Under the pieces are notes generated by a model. The model was not told where the DNA came from. It ran no database searches and saw only the letters and a program-made list of their open reading frames with translations. DNA of 10,351 nt from Archaeoglobales archaeon (GTDB lineage: Archaea; Halobacteriota; Archaeoglobi; Archaeoglobales; Archaeoglobaceae). Shown in pieces: positions 1 through 5,527 of the stretch (position 1 is its first letter; every line of letters starts with the position of its first letter). Where the stretch lies: positions 1-10,351 of the forward strand of contig QMZD01000032.1 of the NCBI GenBank assembly GCA_003662985.1, given 5' to 3'. A program made the position numbers and the translations under genes.

Positions 1-198
1 GAATTCCGAAATGTTTTCGATGTTATTTTCAAACCATTCGTGATTTTCAGGCTTGAACCAGACCGTAATATTCAGAAATGTCATCAAGCGTTACGGTCTC
101 TGGGTGTCAAGATAGAAATGAGCTCTCAACAGATCTCTCACCCTCAAAGGGCTTTCAAACTCATCATAAATTGCATACCCCACAGAGTCGGATATCAT
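1..198 (-). pseudogene. Unrecognised ORF, interrupted by an in-frame stop and cut by the window edge
   Basis: Reading leftwards from an ATG at 198, the frame encodes 35 residues beginning MISDSVGYAIYDEF and then meets TAA at 93-91. The same frame is open again to the window edge and ends with residues WFKPENHEWFENN and beyond. Between about 94 and 58 another frame reads VTLDDISEYYG, which looks more protein-like than the in-frame stop region. Two compensating single-base shifts would therefore give a continuous protein. I do not recognise the family. The gene lies downstream of, and on the same strand as, the phosphoribosyltransferase, so it could be a third member of that cassette, although it has its own TATA box. 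An 8-codon upstream ORF (ATG at 221, stop at 197-195, preceded by GGAGG at 238-234) overlaps the start as ATGA. It may be the true N-terminus shifted out of frame. The coding call is moderate and the function is unknown. Confidence 0.45.
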
Positions 199-217
199 TG
201 ATGTTCCTTAATAAATC

Positions 218-230
218 TCATTTATAAAAC
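218..230 (-). promoter_or_regulatory. TATA box for the leftmost minus-strand ORF
   Basis: On the minus strand GTTTTATAAATGA lies 20-32 bases upstream of the ATG at 198. This is the right distance for an archaeal TATA box driving a leaderless or nearly leaderless transcript. It would let this ORF be transcribed apart from the dprA/phosphoribosyltransferase pair. It is a pattern match only. Confidence 0.45.
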
Positions 231-283
231 TTGCCTCCTGAAAGTTGTGTACGTAGAGACTCTAGGAACGTGAGCGTATTTTT

Positions 284-948
284 TCAAGGTCTCCTTAGAC
301 AATCATTATACTGTGATCTGTATGTGACCCGACCTATAACTGGGTCAATAAGCCCTCTAAACTCAGTCTCATTGCTTACCGTTCGCATTGCTGCAAACGC
401 TTTTATTTTGACGTCTGGAAATATTCTTTGAAGGCGCCACGCAGCACCCATAAACGTGTGCCCTCTCGTTATGATATCTCAACCAATAGTAAGTTTAATG
501 AGGGGAGTTTGAATTTTTCAACTTCCATAGAATTGTAGTGATCTGTTGGGCGGGGTCTCCAAATTGATGGAGATGTAGAAGATCTTTGAATACACTTCAC
601 TCTTTTAAGTGCAGGCCTAACTGTACCTAACCCTTCCTGCTCCATTGCCTTAGATATTTGAAGTGATGGCCAGAGTGTACCTTTTCTGATTGGCGACGAT
701 CTAGGAACAGGAACAAGAACAACATCTTCACCGAAAAAATCTGTAAAAAGATCCATTCTACTGGCTTCTATCTTTAATCTTTTTGCAACAAACTCGGATG
801 CAAATAACTCCCCCAGTTGTGAATGATGTACGGACGATTCATTTTTGATTGCTCGCATAACGCTTTTAGCGATTAATCCCCCTTCAGAAGTACTAGTGGG
901 GCAATAAGAAAGGAGAGAACCAAATACTAGCTCGGATAACATTTCCAT
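284..948 (-). pseudogene. ComF-type phosphoribosyltransferase (ShosT-like), frameshifted in the PRPP loop
   Basis: Type I phosphoribosyltransferase of the kind encoded beside DprA/Smf genes; in ShosTA systems this partner is the toxic effector. The N-terminal frame (948 to 469, 159 residues) has VLVPVPRSSP at residues 77-86, KGTLWP at 89-94 and a RPTDHYNS stretch at 133-140, all typical of this family. The frame then reads LLLV and stops after three more residues. One base later, the other frame continues with DIITRGHT and an intact C-terminal part to a TGA at 286-284. Restoring one base near 478-480 rebuilds the canonical PRPP-binding motif VDDIITRGHT and a protein of about 221 residues, a normal length. 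The ATG at 948 is 10 bases after the dprA stop, with AAGGATC as a weak ribosome binding site, so the pair is probably one transcript. The break could be real inactivation, programmed frameshifting or a sequence error. Confidence 0.85.
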
Positions 949-958
949 TTACGATCCT

Positions 959-1708
959 TCAAACTTCACTTTCCATCTCTTCAATTTGAATTGTCCCTTC
1001 AAGCGGGGGAAATAGCTCCTCTATTACGTAATCTAGCTCGTAGATTTCCTCTAAAATTATTGCGCCGTAGTTGACCATTTTCTCTACCCACTCTAAACCT
1101 CTATCTAGGAGTAACTTCCAAAGTAAGAGGGGTCTGCCCAATCTCAAAGTTTCCCAGCCTTGAGAGACAACACCACTCGTTTCTCCAGCTTCCACTATTA
1201 TACTTGCATCGGAGAGCAAGGCCATTGTTCTGTTGCGAAAGATAAAATGTTTTGGTTTTGTAATACTGCCAATTTTATACTGGCTCACTGCTAAATGCTC
1301 TTTCATTATTAACTCCTGCAGAGGTCTATTTTCAGCTGGGTAGAATTTGTTAAGCGGAGTACCAAGAACTGCAATCGTTTTCCCTCCGTGGTTTATTGCA
1401 GTTTTATGTACAACAGTGTCAATCCCTTTAGCAAGCCCACTCACGACTATGATTTTGTGATCACCGAGTTTTTTTGTTATCTTTTCGGCATATTTTATCC
1501 CTTCTGGTGATGGTTTTCTAGTTCCAATAACAGCAACACGTGGTCCCATAAGTGGTGGTTTTATAGAACCAGCGACATATAGCTCCTTAGGAGCGTATTT
1601 TTTCTCAATCTCGTTGAGAGGTCGACCCAAGAGTTCAGAAGGTGTCAATCGTCTGATTTCTATGTTTGGCTTTCTTTCTTTTGCTTTCCACCTTTGCCTA
1701 GCATCCAT
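959..1708 (-). CDS. dprA: DprA/Smf-family Rossmann protein (ShosA-like)
   Basis: A 249-residue protein of the DprA/Smf (SLOG) superfamily. Visible hallmarks are IGTRKPSPEG at 61-70, SGLAKGID at 90-97, a conserved His at 101, LGTPLNKFYPAEN at 115-127, FRNR at 157-160 and EAGETSG at 173-179. It consists essentially of the Rossmann core with short flanks. I see neither the N-terminal SAM-like domain nor a C-terminal winged helix of full bacterial DprA. In bacteria DprA loads RecA onto incoming single-stranded DNA. When paired with a ComF-like phosphoribosyltransferase, as here, the DprA homologue acts as the antitoxin/regulator of ShosTA systems. That role is inferred from context. It is the first gene of the pair; the start at 1708 is the first ATG and is preceded by a TATA-like box about 23-32 bases upstream, with no clear Shine-Dalgarno, so a leaderless mRNA is likely. 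Confidence 0.9.
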   Translation of the reverse strand: MDARQRWKAKERKPNIEIRRLTPSELLGRPLNEIEKKYAPKELYVAGSIKPPLMGPRVAVIGTRKPSPEGIKYAEKITKKLGDHKIIVVSGLAKGIDTVVHKTAINHGGKTIAVLGTPLNKFYPAENRPLQELIMKEHLAVSQYKIGSITKPKHFIFRNRTMALLSDASIIVEAGETSGVVSQGWETLRLGRPLLLWKLLLDRGLEWVEKMVNYGAIILEEIYELDYVIEELFPPLEGTIQIEEMESEV

Positions 1709-1730
1709 TCTAACTTTCTTATACTATAAT

Positions 1731-1740
1731 CTTTTTTAAA
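1731..1740 (-). promoter_or_regulatory. TATA-like box for the dprA-phosphoribosyltransferase pair
   Basis: The minus strand reads TTTAAAAAAG 23-32 bases upstream of the dprA ATG, followed by a second AT-rich stretch, ATTATAGTAT. The distance fits an archaeal TATA box with transcription starting at or near the start codon. Confidence 0.4.
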
Positions 1741-2039
1741 TTTTGTGATTATTCTTTTTCGGATATGGTCTTAAAGGATATTACCAAAACATCTTAAATA
1801 ATACTCGATAGATTTGTCTAAACAAGTTGATTAATCTTTTTTATATTCTTTAATATTTTGACTCATCGATTTCTTGGTGTTCTCCTCCTTAATTTTCCTA
1901 TTTTCTTTTAAAAAACGTCACATGATCTAAAATCAAAATAGGTTTTGAAAACAATTAAGTCATATTTTTTTATAATTGAATATTTGGTTCGTAGATATTG
2001 AGAAAATCAAACTGAATTTTTAAAACCAGTCAGAAATTG

Positions 2040-2052
2040 GAAAAATATAAAT
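2040..2052 (+). promoter_or_regulatory. TATA box of the PAS-GAF sensor gene
   Basis: GAAAAATATAAATGC-type sequence lies 26-38 bases upstream of the ATG at 2078. No Shine-Dalgarno is visible before the ATG, which fits a leaderless transcript. Confidence 0.5.
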
Positions 2053-2077
2053 GCAGTACTAAATAATCATAAACGAA

Positions 2078-3250
2078 ATGAATTACAATTCTAATACTTC
2101 TAAATTAAAGGACGATCTTATTAAAGAATTGAACGAATGTAAGAGAAGAGTCTCCGAATTGGAAAAAATTGAGGTTGAAAGGAAAAAGATCGAAAAGGAA
2201 TTAAAAGAGAGTGAAGAAAGATTTAGGAAGATGTTTGAGATTTCCCCCGATCTTCTCGCCTTAGTTGATAAAGATGGAGTATTTATAGAAGCCAATCCTG
2301 CTATGCGAAGGAGTTTAGGTAAAAATCCTGTAGGAAAATCCATTTTTGAAGTTTTACCTAAGGAGGTTGCAGAAAAAAGGATGAAGAGAATAAAAGGGGT
2401 TATTGAAAATAATGAGGTTGTAACCTTTGAAGACTCACGAGATGGTAGAGAATTTGTAAACACCCTTTTGCCCATTATCCTAAAAGGGAAAAGATACTGT
2501 ATGGTTATTGCAAGAGAAATAACCGAAATAAGGAAGATGAACAAGCTCTTAAATACTATAAATGAGATAAACAGCCTTATAGTTTACGAAAAAGATTCTA
2601 AAAGATTGTTTGAAAAAGCCTCAAAGTTGCTTGCAAATCTTAGGGATTGCTACTCAGTCTGGATCGGTTTAAGGGAGAATGATGATGTTTTTCAGATAGC
2701 ATATTATGGTGAATTGAAACCCCATTTGGAGAAAATGGCGATAAAAGACTTGGCATGTTTTAGTGAAGCGATAAATGAAAGAAGAGCTATAATAAGGAAA
2801 AAGGAGGAGAGAGTAAAAACATGCCCGTTTTATGACCCCTTCAAAAACCATTCCTGTTTAATCCTACCAATGAATGTCGATAACGAAACTCTGGGTTTTC
2901 TTGTGATTTATTCAACCTATATTTTGCCGGCTTCAGATGAAATCGGTCTCCTCCAAACTCTCGCTAACGATCTTGCATTTGCAAATAGGGCTATAGAGCT
3001 TGATGAGGCAAAAAGAAAGGCTTACAGGCAGATTGAAAAGAATATAGAAGAGTTTGCGATTCTTGTAGATCAAATAAGGAATCCTCTAAGCATCATCTCT
3101 GGGACTGCTGAACTGGAGGTCAAGGATGAAGAGGTTAGAAGGATTTTACTCGAAGGTGTTGGAAGGATAAATGAGGTTGTTAAAAGGTTAGATAAAGGAT
3201 GGCTTGACTCGGAGGAAGTGAGAAGGTTTTTGAGAAAATATCTAACTTAA
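2078..3250 (+). CDS. PAS-GAF sensor protein with a degenerate kinase-type dimerisation domain
   Basis: A cytoplasmic signalling protein of 390 residues with no membrane segment. Residues 8-48 form a charged coiled coil. Residues about 45-152 are a PAS domain, recognisable by the FRKMFEISPDLLALVDKDG start and the ANPA motif at 72-75. Residues about 160-308 look like a GAF domain with cysteines at 191, 227, 249 and 260. Residues 315-390 resemble the HisKA dimerisation helices. The H-box position reads DQIRNPL (331-337), so the phosphorylatable His of HEIRNPL is replaced by Asp, and the protein ends without any HATPase domain. It therefore cannot be an ordinary autophosphorylating kinase. It could bind a partner kinase, regulator or transcription factor through the four-helix bundle. 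Similar PAS-rich sensors are abundant in Archaeoglobales. The ligand and output are unknown. Nothing in the neighbourhood is an obvious response regulator. Confidence 0.88.
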   Translation: MNYNSNTSKLKDDLIKELNECKRRVSELEKIEVERKKIEKELKESEERFRKMFEISPDLLALVDKDGVFIEANPAMRRSLGKNPVGKSIFEVLPKEVAEKRMKRIKGVIENNEVVTFEDSRDGREFVNTLLPIILKGKRYCMVIAREITEIRKMNKLLNTINEINSLIVYEKDSKRLFEKASKLLANLRDCYSVWIGLRENDDVFQIAYYGELKPHLEKMAIKDLACFSEAINERRAIIRKKEERVKTCPFYDPFKNHSCLILPMNVDNETLGFLVIYSTYILPASDEIGLLQTLANDLAFANRAIELDEAKRKAYRQIEKNIEEFAILVDQIRNPLSIISGTAELEVKDEEVRRILLEGVGRINEVVKRLDKGWLDSEEVRRFLRKYLT

Positions 3251-3292
3251 TTTTATTGGAGAGCATTAAGGTCCTTTATCGAGGATGATCCC

Positions 3293-3328
3293 ATTAGGCT
3301 ATTTTAAAGCATTAGGCTATTTTAAAGA
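3293..3328 (+). repeat. 18-bp tandem duplication
   Basis: Two adjacent copies of ATTAGGCTATTTTAAAG plus one base lie at 3293-3310 and 3311-3328, identical except for the last base (C versus A). This looks like a recent local duplication in non-coding or decayed sequence. It does not continue as a longer array. Confidence 0.95.
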
Positions 3329-3527
3329 GATGCCCTAACTTATAGGGAGAAGGAAGCAATAACAGATGGTGGAAAGACCGTTGAACTTGTGAAGAAATTC
3401 TACTGATGTTATTTTAGATGTTTACGGGGGAACTCCTGCAGAAGACATCGTGAAAAATGGATTGGTAAAGAGCTGGTTGAAGGAAATGGATAGAATCTTA
3501 CGAGCAATCTACTGTCTACTGAATTAA
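3326..3527 (+). pseudogene. Frameshifted ORF remnant of unknown family
   Basis: One frame from 3326 encodes 26 residues ending TVELVKKFY before TGA at 3404-3406. The next frame, from 3405, continues with DVILDVYGGTPAEDIVKNG and closes with TAA at 3525-3527. Joined by a one-base shift they make a plausible soluble stretch of about 65 residues, with no start codon in frame. I do not recognise the family. The piece sits between the sensor gene and the ribosomal operon and, with the tandem repeat before it, accounts for most of the 410-base gap 3251-3660. Confidence 0.4.
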
Positions 3528-3541
3528 AAGAATTTAAAGAT

Positions 3542-3588
3542 AAATTTAAATAACCTTGGTATTACTGCTTGGAGATACCTTTAAATAA
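3542..3588 (+). promoter_or_regulatory. Tandem TATA boxes for the ribosomal protein operon
   Basis: Two archaeal TATA-like elements lie upstream of rpl18e: AAATTTAAATAA at 3542-3553 and CTTTAAATAA at 3579-3588. The second is preceded by GATAC, a possible BRE. Start sites about 25 bases downstream would give leaders of roughly 90 and 50 bases before the ATG at 3661. The downstream box is the stronger match. Confidence 0.55.
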
Positions 3589-3628
3589 CGTTCAGGTAGA
3601 CTGCTCTTTCACAAGATTAAGGCTTAAC

Positions 3629-3657
3629 GATCTGTAAAGATCAGTGGGATGTGATCT
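3629..3657 (+). promoter_or_regulatory. Two mutually exclusive hairpins in the rpl18e leader
   Basis: GATCT (3629-3633) can pair with AGATC (3638-3642), closing a GUAA loop of the GNRA type. The same AGATC, extended to AGATCA (3638-3643), can instead pair with TGATCT (3652-3657) around an 8-base loop. The second stem covers the 3' half of the Shine-Dalgarno GGATGTGATC (3647-3656), which ends 4 bases before the start codon. The geometry is that of a translational on/off switch for the operon. Regulation, for instance by one of its own ribosomal proteins, is inference; the stems are only 5-6 bp. Confidence 0.4.
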
Positions 3658-3660
3658 GAA

Positions 3661-4038
3661 ATGGGGAAAATAAGGAAGCTTCAGGTAAGAAAAACGAATC
3701 CGAATCTCATAGGTTTAATCGATAGGCTCCTCGAAATTAGTGCCAAAAATGAGGCTAAAATCTGGAGAGATATAGCAGAAATGCTTTCGAAGCCAAGAAG
3801 GAACCGGGCGGAGGTTAACGTGTCTAAGTTACAGAGATATCTAAAAAATGGAGAGATTGCTATCGTGCCCGGGAAAGTTCTTGGGACGGGGAGAGTTGAG
3901 AAGCCCTTGAAAGTAGCGGCTTTTGCCTTTTCAGGCAGAGCTAGAGAGAAAATAGAGGCTGCTGGAGGCAAGTGCATGGATATCCTCCAACTGGCGAACG
4001 AAAATCCAAAGGGAACTGGTGTAAGAATAATCAGGTAA
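3661..4038 (+). CDS. rpl18e: Large ribosomal subunit protein eL18 (L18e)
   Basis: Archaeal/eukaryotic-type L18e, 125 residues, a component of the 50S subunit. The N-terminus [16 protein letters not shown], the central [14 protein letters not shown] and the [10 protein letters not shown] segment (about 69-78) are characteristic, and the protein ends in GTGVRIIR as expected. The length is normal. The ATG at 3661 follows GGATGTGATC, a nine-of-ten match to the 16S 3' end, at 4 bases. It is the first gene of the long ribosomal/RNA polymerase operon and has its own promoters and a structured leader. The spacing to rpl13 is 46 bases. Confidence 0.97.
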   Translation: MGKIRKLQVRKTNPNLIGLIDRLLEISAKNEAKIWRDIAEMLSKPRRNRAEVNVSKLQRYLKNGEIAIVPGKVLGTGRVEKPLKVAAFAFSGRAREKIEAAGGKCMDILQLANENPKGTGVRIIR

Positions 4039-4084
4039 TCAGGAAGATCGTGAATTAATTGGTAATACAATCGAAGGTGATGAG

Positions 4085-4567
4085 ATGGTGGTTAACGTTA
4101 AACGCATTGTCGACTGTTTGGGGGAGTTCACGGTTATAGATGCAAGAGGTCACATACTTGGAAGACTAAGCAGCATCATAGCGAAAAGGCTGCTTAATGG
4201 AGAGAAGATAGTTGTGATCAACGCTGAGAAGGCTTTAATCACTGGGGAGAAATCGATAGTTTTTCACAGGTATAAGGAGAAGTATGAAAGAGGAAGTAAA
4301 GAGAAGGGCCCATACTATCCGAGACATCCAGAAAGAATATTCAAACGAACGGTCAGAGGTATGCTTCCCTGGAAGAGCAGGAGGGGAAGGTTAGCATACA
4401 GGAATCTGAAGGTATTCATTGGGGTTCCGGAGGAGCTTAAAGAACTGGAAGGAAGGGCTGAGGTTGTAGAAGAGGCGCTGCTTGAGAAAGTTTCTAAAAC
4501 CGAGAAATATGTGACAGTTGGTGAGGTAAGTGAATACCTCGGATACAGGCTTGAAGTGGAGGCTTGA
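4085..4567 (+). CDS. rpl13: Large ribosomal subunit protein uL13 (L13)
   Basis: uL13 of the 50S subunit, 160 residues, slightly long for an archaeal member because of an acidic C-terminal extension. Key features are VIDARGHILGRLSS near residues 18-31, the NAEKALITG segment near 45-53, and PRHPERIFKRTVRGMLPWK near 78-96. The ATG at 4085 is preceded by GGTGAT with a 3-base spacer. Its TGA (4565-4567) overlaps the GAGGTG ribosome binding site of rps9, which suggests translational coupling. Confidence 0.97.
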   Translation: MVVNVKRIVDCLGEFTVIDARGHILGRLSSIIAKRLLNGEKIVVINAEKALITGEKSIVFHRYKEKYERGSKEKGPYYPRHPERIFKRTVRGMLPWKSRRGRLAYRNLKVFIGVPEELKELEGRAEVVEEALLEKVSKTEKYVTVGEVSEYLGYRLEVEA

Positions 4568-4576
4568 GGTGTGGCC

Positions 4577-4975
4577 ATGAAGATCGTTCTGACAAGCGGG
4601 AAAAGAAAGAATGCGATAGCAAGGGCGACTATCAGGCCAGGAAAGGGTAGAGTCAGGTTCAACAAGATTCCGGTAGAACTTCTCAATCCGGAGATGGTGA
4701 GGAAAATCGTTATGGAACCGTTGGTAATGGCAAAAGAGCTTGCAAACAAGGTTGACATAGATGTGGATACGAGAGGGGGAGGCTTCATGGGTCAGGCAGA
4801 GGCTGCAAGGACAGCAATAGCCAGAGCGCTTGTGGAATGGAGTGGAGATGAGGAACTCAGAAAGGTTTATCTTGAGTACGACAGAACTCTGCTTGTCAAC
4901 GACATAAGGAGAAAGGAGCCAAAGAAGCAGATGGGCAGGGGAGCGAGAAAGAGGAGACAGACATCTTACAGGTAA
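4577..4975 (+). CDS. rps9: Small ribosomal subunit protein uS9 (S9)
   Basis: uS9 of the 30S subunit, 132 residues from the ATG at 4577. The N-terminal TSGKRKNAIARAT, the central GGGFMGQAEAARTAIARAL, and the C-terminal tail ending RRQTSYR, which reaches towards the P-site tRNA, are all conserved. A GTG two codons upstream is in frame, but the ATG lies 5 bases after GAGGTG, so it is preferred. Confidence 0.97.
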   Translation: MKIVLTSGKRKNAIARATIRPGKGRVRFNKIPVELLNPEMVRKIVMEPLVMAKELANKVDIDVDTRGGGFMGQAEAARTAIARALVEWSGDEELRKVYLEYDRTLLVNDIRRKEPKKQMGRGARKRRQTSYR

Positions 4976-4996
4976 TTTAATTTTTAAGGTGGATTT

Positions 4997-5197
4997 ATGT
5001 TTCCGGTGAGATGTTTTACTTGTGGCAAGGTGATTGGACACCTTTGGGAGGAATATCAGAAAAAACTTGAGGAAGGGAAAACTCCAAAGGAAGCTCTTGA
5101 CGAACTCGGGATTGAAAGATATTGCTGTAGAAGGATGTTTCTCACGTATAGGTCTGTGATTAAAGAAATATCAAAATTTAAGGGGGCCGTGGGGTAG
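4997..5197 (+). CDS. rpoN: RNA polymerase subunit RpoN (Rpb10 homologue)
   Basis: Zinc-binding RNA polymerase assembly subunit N, 66 residues. It shows the N-terminal MFPVRCFTCGK (CxxC at residues 6 and 9) and the RYCCRRMF motif, which together form the atypical zinc bundle. AAGGTGG is 4 bases before the ATG. The last four codons (GAVG) and the TAG lie inside the 5' acceptor and D-arm sequence of the following tRNA-Pro; the tRNA's first base starts codon 63. The subunit binds RpoD/RpoL-type partners during polymerase assembly, as known for the family. Confidence 0.96.
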   Translation: MFPVRCFTCGKVIGHLWEEYQKKLEEGKTPKEALDELGIERYCCRRMFLTYRSVIKEISKFKGAVG

Positions 5198-5256
5198 CCT
5201 GGTTATCCTGCGGCGTTCGGGACGCCGTTACCCGAGTTCAAATCTCGGCGGCCCCA
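5183..5256 (+). tRNA. tRNA-Pro (anticodon CGG)
   Basis: A complete cloverleaf. The acceptor GGGGCCG (5183-5189) pairs with CGGCCCC (5249-5255), with discriminator A5256. The D loop carries AGCCTGGTTA. The anticodon stem CGGCG/CGCCG (5211-5215/5223-5227) holds the loop TTCGGGA, giving anticodon CGG for codon CCG. The T arm is CCGAG TTCAAAT CTCGG (5232-5248). CCA is not encoded and no intron is present. The gene sits inside the operon between rpoN, which it overlaps by 15 bases, and rpoK, which starts 12 bases later, and has no obvious promoter of its own. It is probably cut out of the polycistronic transcript by RNase P and tRNase Z. Confidence 0.95.
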
Positions 5257-5268
5257 TCAGGATAAGGG

Positions 5269-5517
5269 GTGATTGGTACGGCATCTAAATCAAAAAAGGT
5301 GACATTTCCGTTTGAACATACACGTTTTGAGAGGGCCAGAATAATCGGTGCCCGGGCATTGCAGATCGCCATGGGCGCTCCAGTACTCATCAACACTGAT
5401 AAAACCGATCCCCTTGATATTGCAAGGGAGGAATATGAGAGGGGAGCGATTCCTATCACTGTAAAGAGAAAGTCTGAAAACTTCGTATGGCTGGAGAGGA
5501 ATGATTTGTTTAGTTAA
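5269..5517 (+). CDS. rpoK: RNA polymerase subunit RpoK (Rpb6/omega homologue)
   Basis: Archaeal RNA polymerase subunit K, which stabilises the clamp and assembly. The family signature is [21 protein letters not shown] (split here as [10 protein letters not shown] and [11 protein letters not shown]), followed by [17 protein letters not shown] and a TVKRK tail. The start is uncertain. GTG at 5269 gives 82 residues but lies within the sequence GGGGTGAT (5266-5273), which itself looks like the Shine-Dalgarno. The spacing used by the other genes of this operon (3-5 bases) would place the start at the in-frame ACG at 5278, giving 79 residues starting as ASKSKK. The ORF ends 10 bases before the enolase start. 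Confidence 0.93.
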   Translation: MIGTASKSKKVTFPFEHTRFERARIIGARALQIAMGAPVLINTDKTDPLDIAREEYERGAIPITVKRKSENFVWLERNDLFS

Positions 5518-5527
5518 GGGTGGTATG

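Larger units (their letters stand above)
1709..2077. other. AT-rich divergent intergenic region without a gene
   Basis: This 369-base spacer separates the divergent dprA and PAS-GAF genes. It is strongly A+T-rich, with several T or A runs (for example near 1731-1737, 1836-1842 and 1967-1973). I see promoters at its two ends but no ORF, tRNA or convincing RNA structure between them. A minus-strand GGAGGAG near 1883-1889 precedes only an 11-codon ORF. Confidence 0.6.

Noticed and set aside
1..6. Window begins with GAATTC
   Set aside because: It may be a clone or fragment end or pure chance and has no biological meaning by itself.
231..431. Plus-strand 66-residue ORF
   Set aside because: It is antisense to the second part of the phosphoribosyltransferase, which has clear family motifs.
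1860..1892. Minus-strand GGAGGAG followed by an ATG, a possible small gene
   Set aside because: The ORF is only 11 codons, lysine- and isoleucine-rich from AT-rich sequence, with no other support.
1709..2077. CRISPR array, attachment site or origin in the AT-rich spacer
   Set aside because: I see no regularly spaced repeats, no tRNA-derived direct repeat and no repeated origin boxes.
4315..5041. Long minus-strand ORFs opposite rpl13, rps9 and rpoN
   Set aside because: They are antisense shadows of well-conserved ribosomal genes and have no family motifs or initiation signals.
5501..5527. Upstream enolase start at 5501
   Set aside because: It overlaps rpoK, lacks a ribosome binding site, and enolase homology begins only after the ATGs at 5525/5528.
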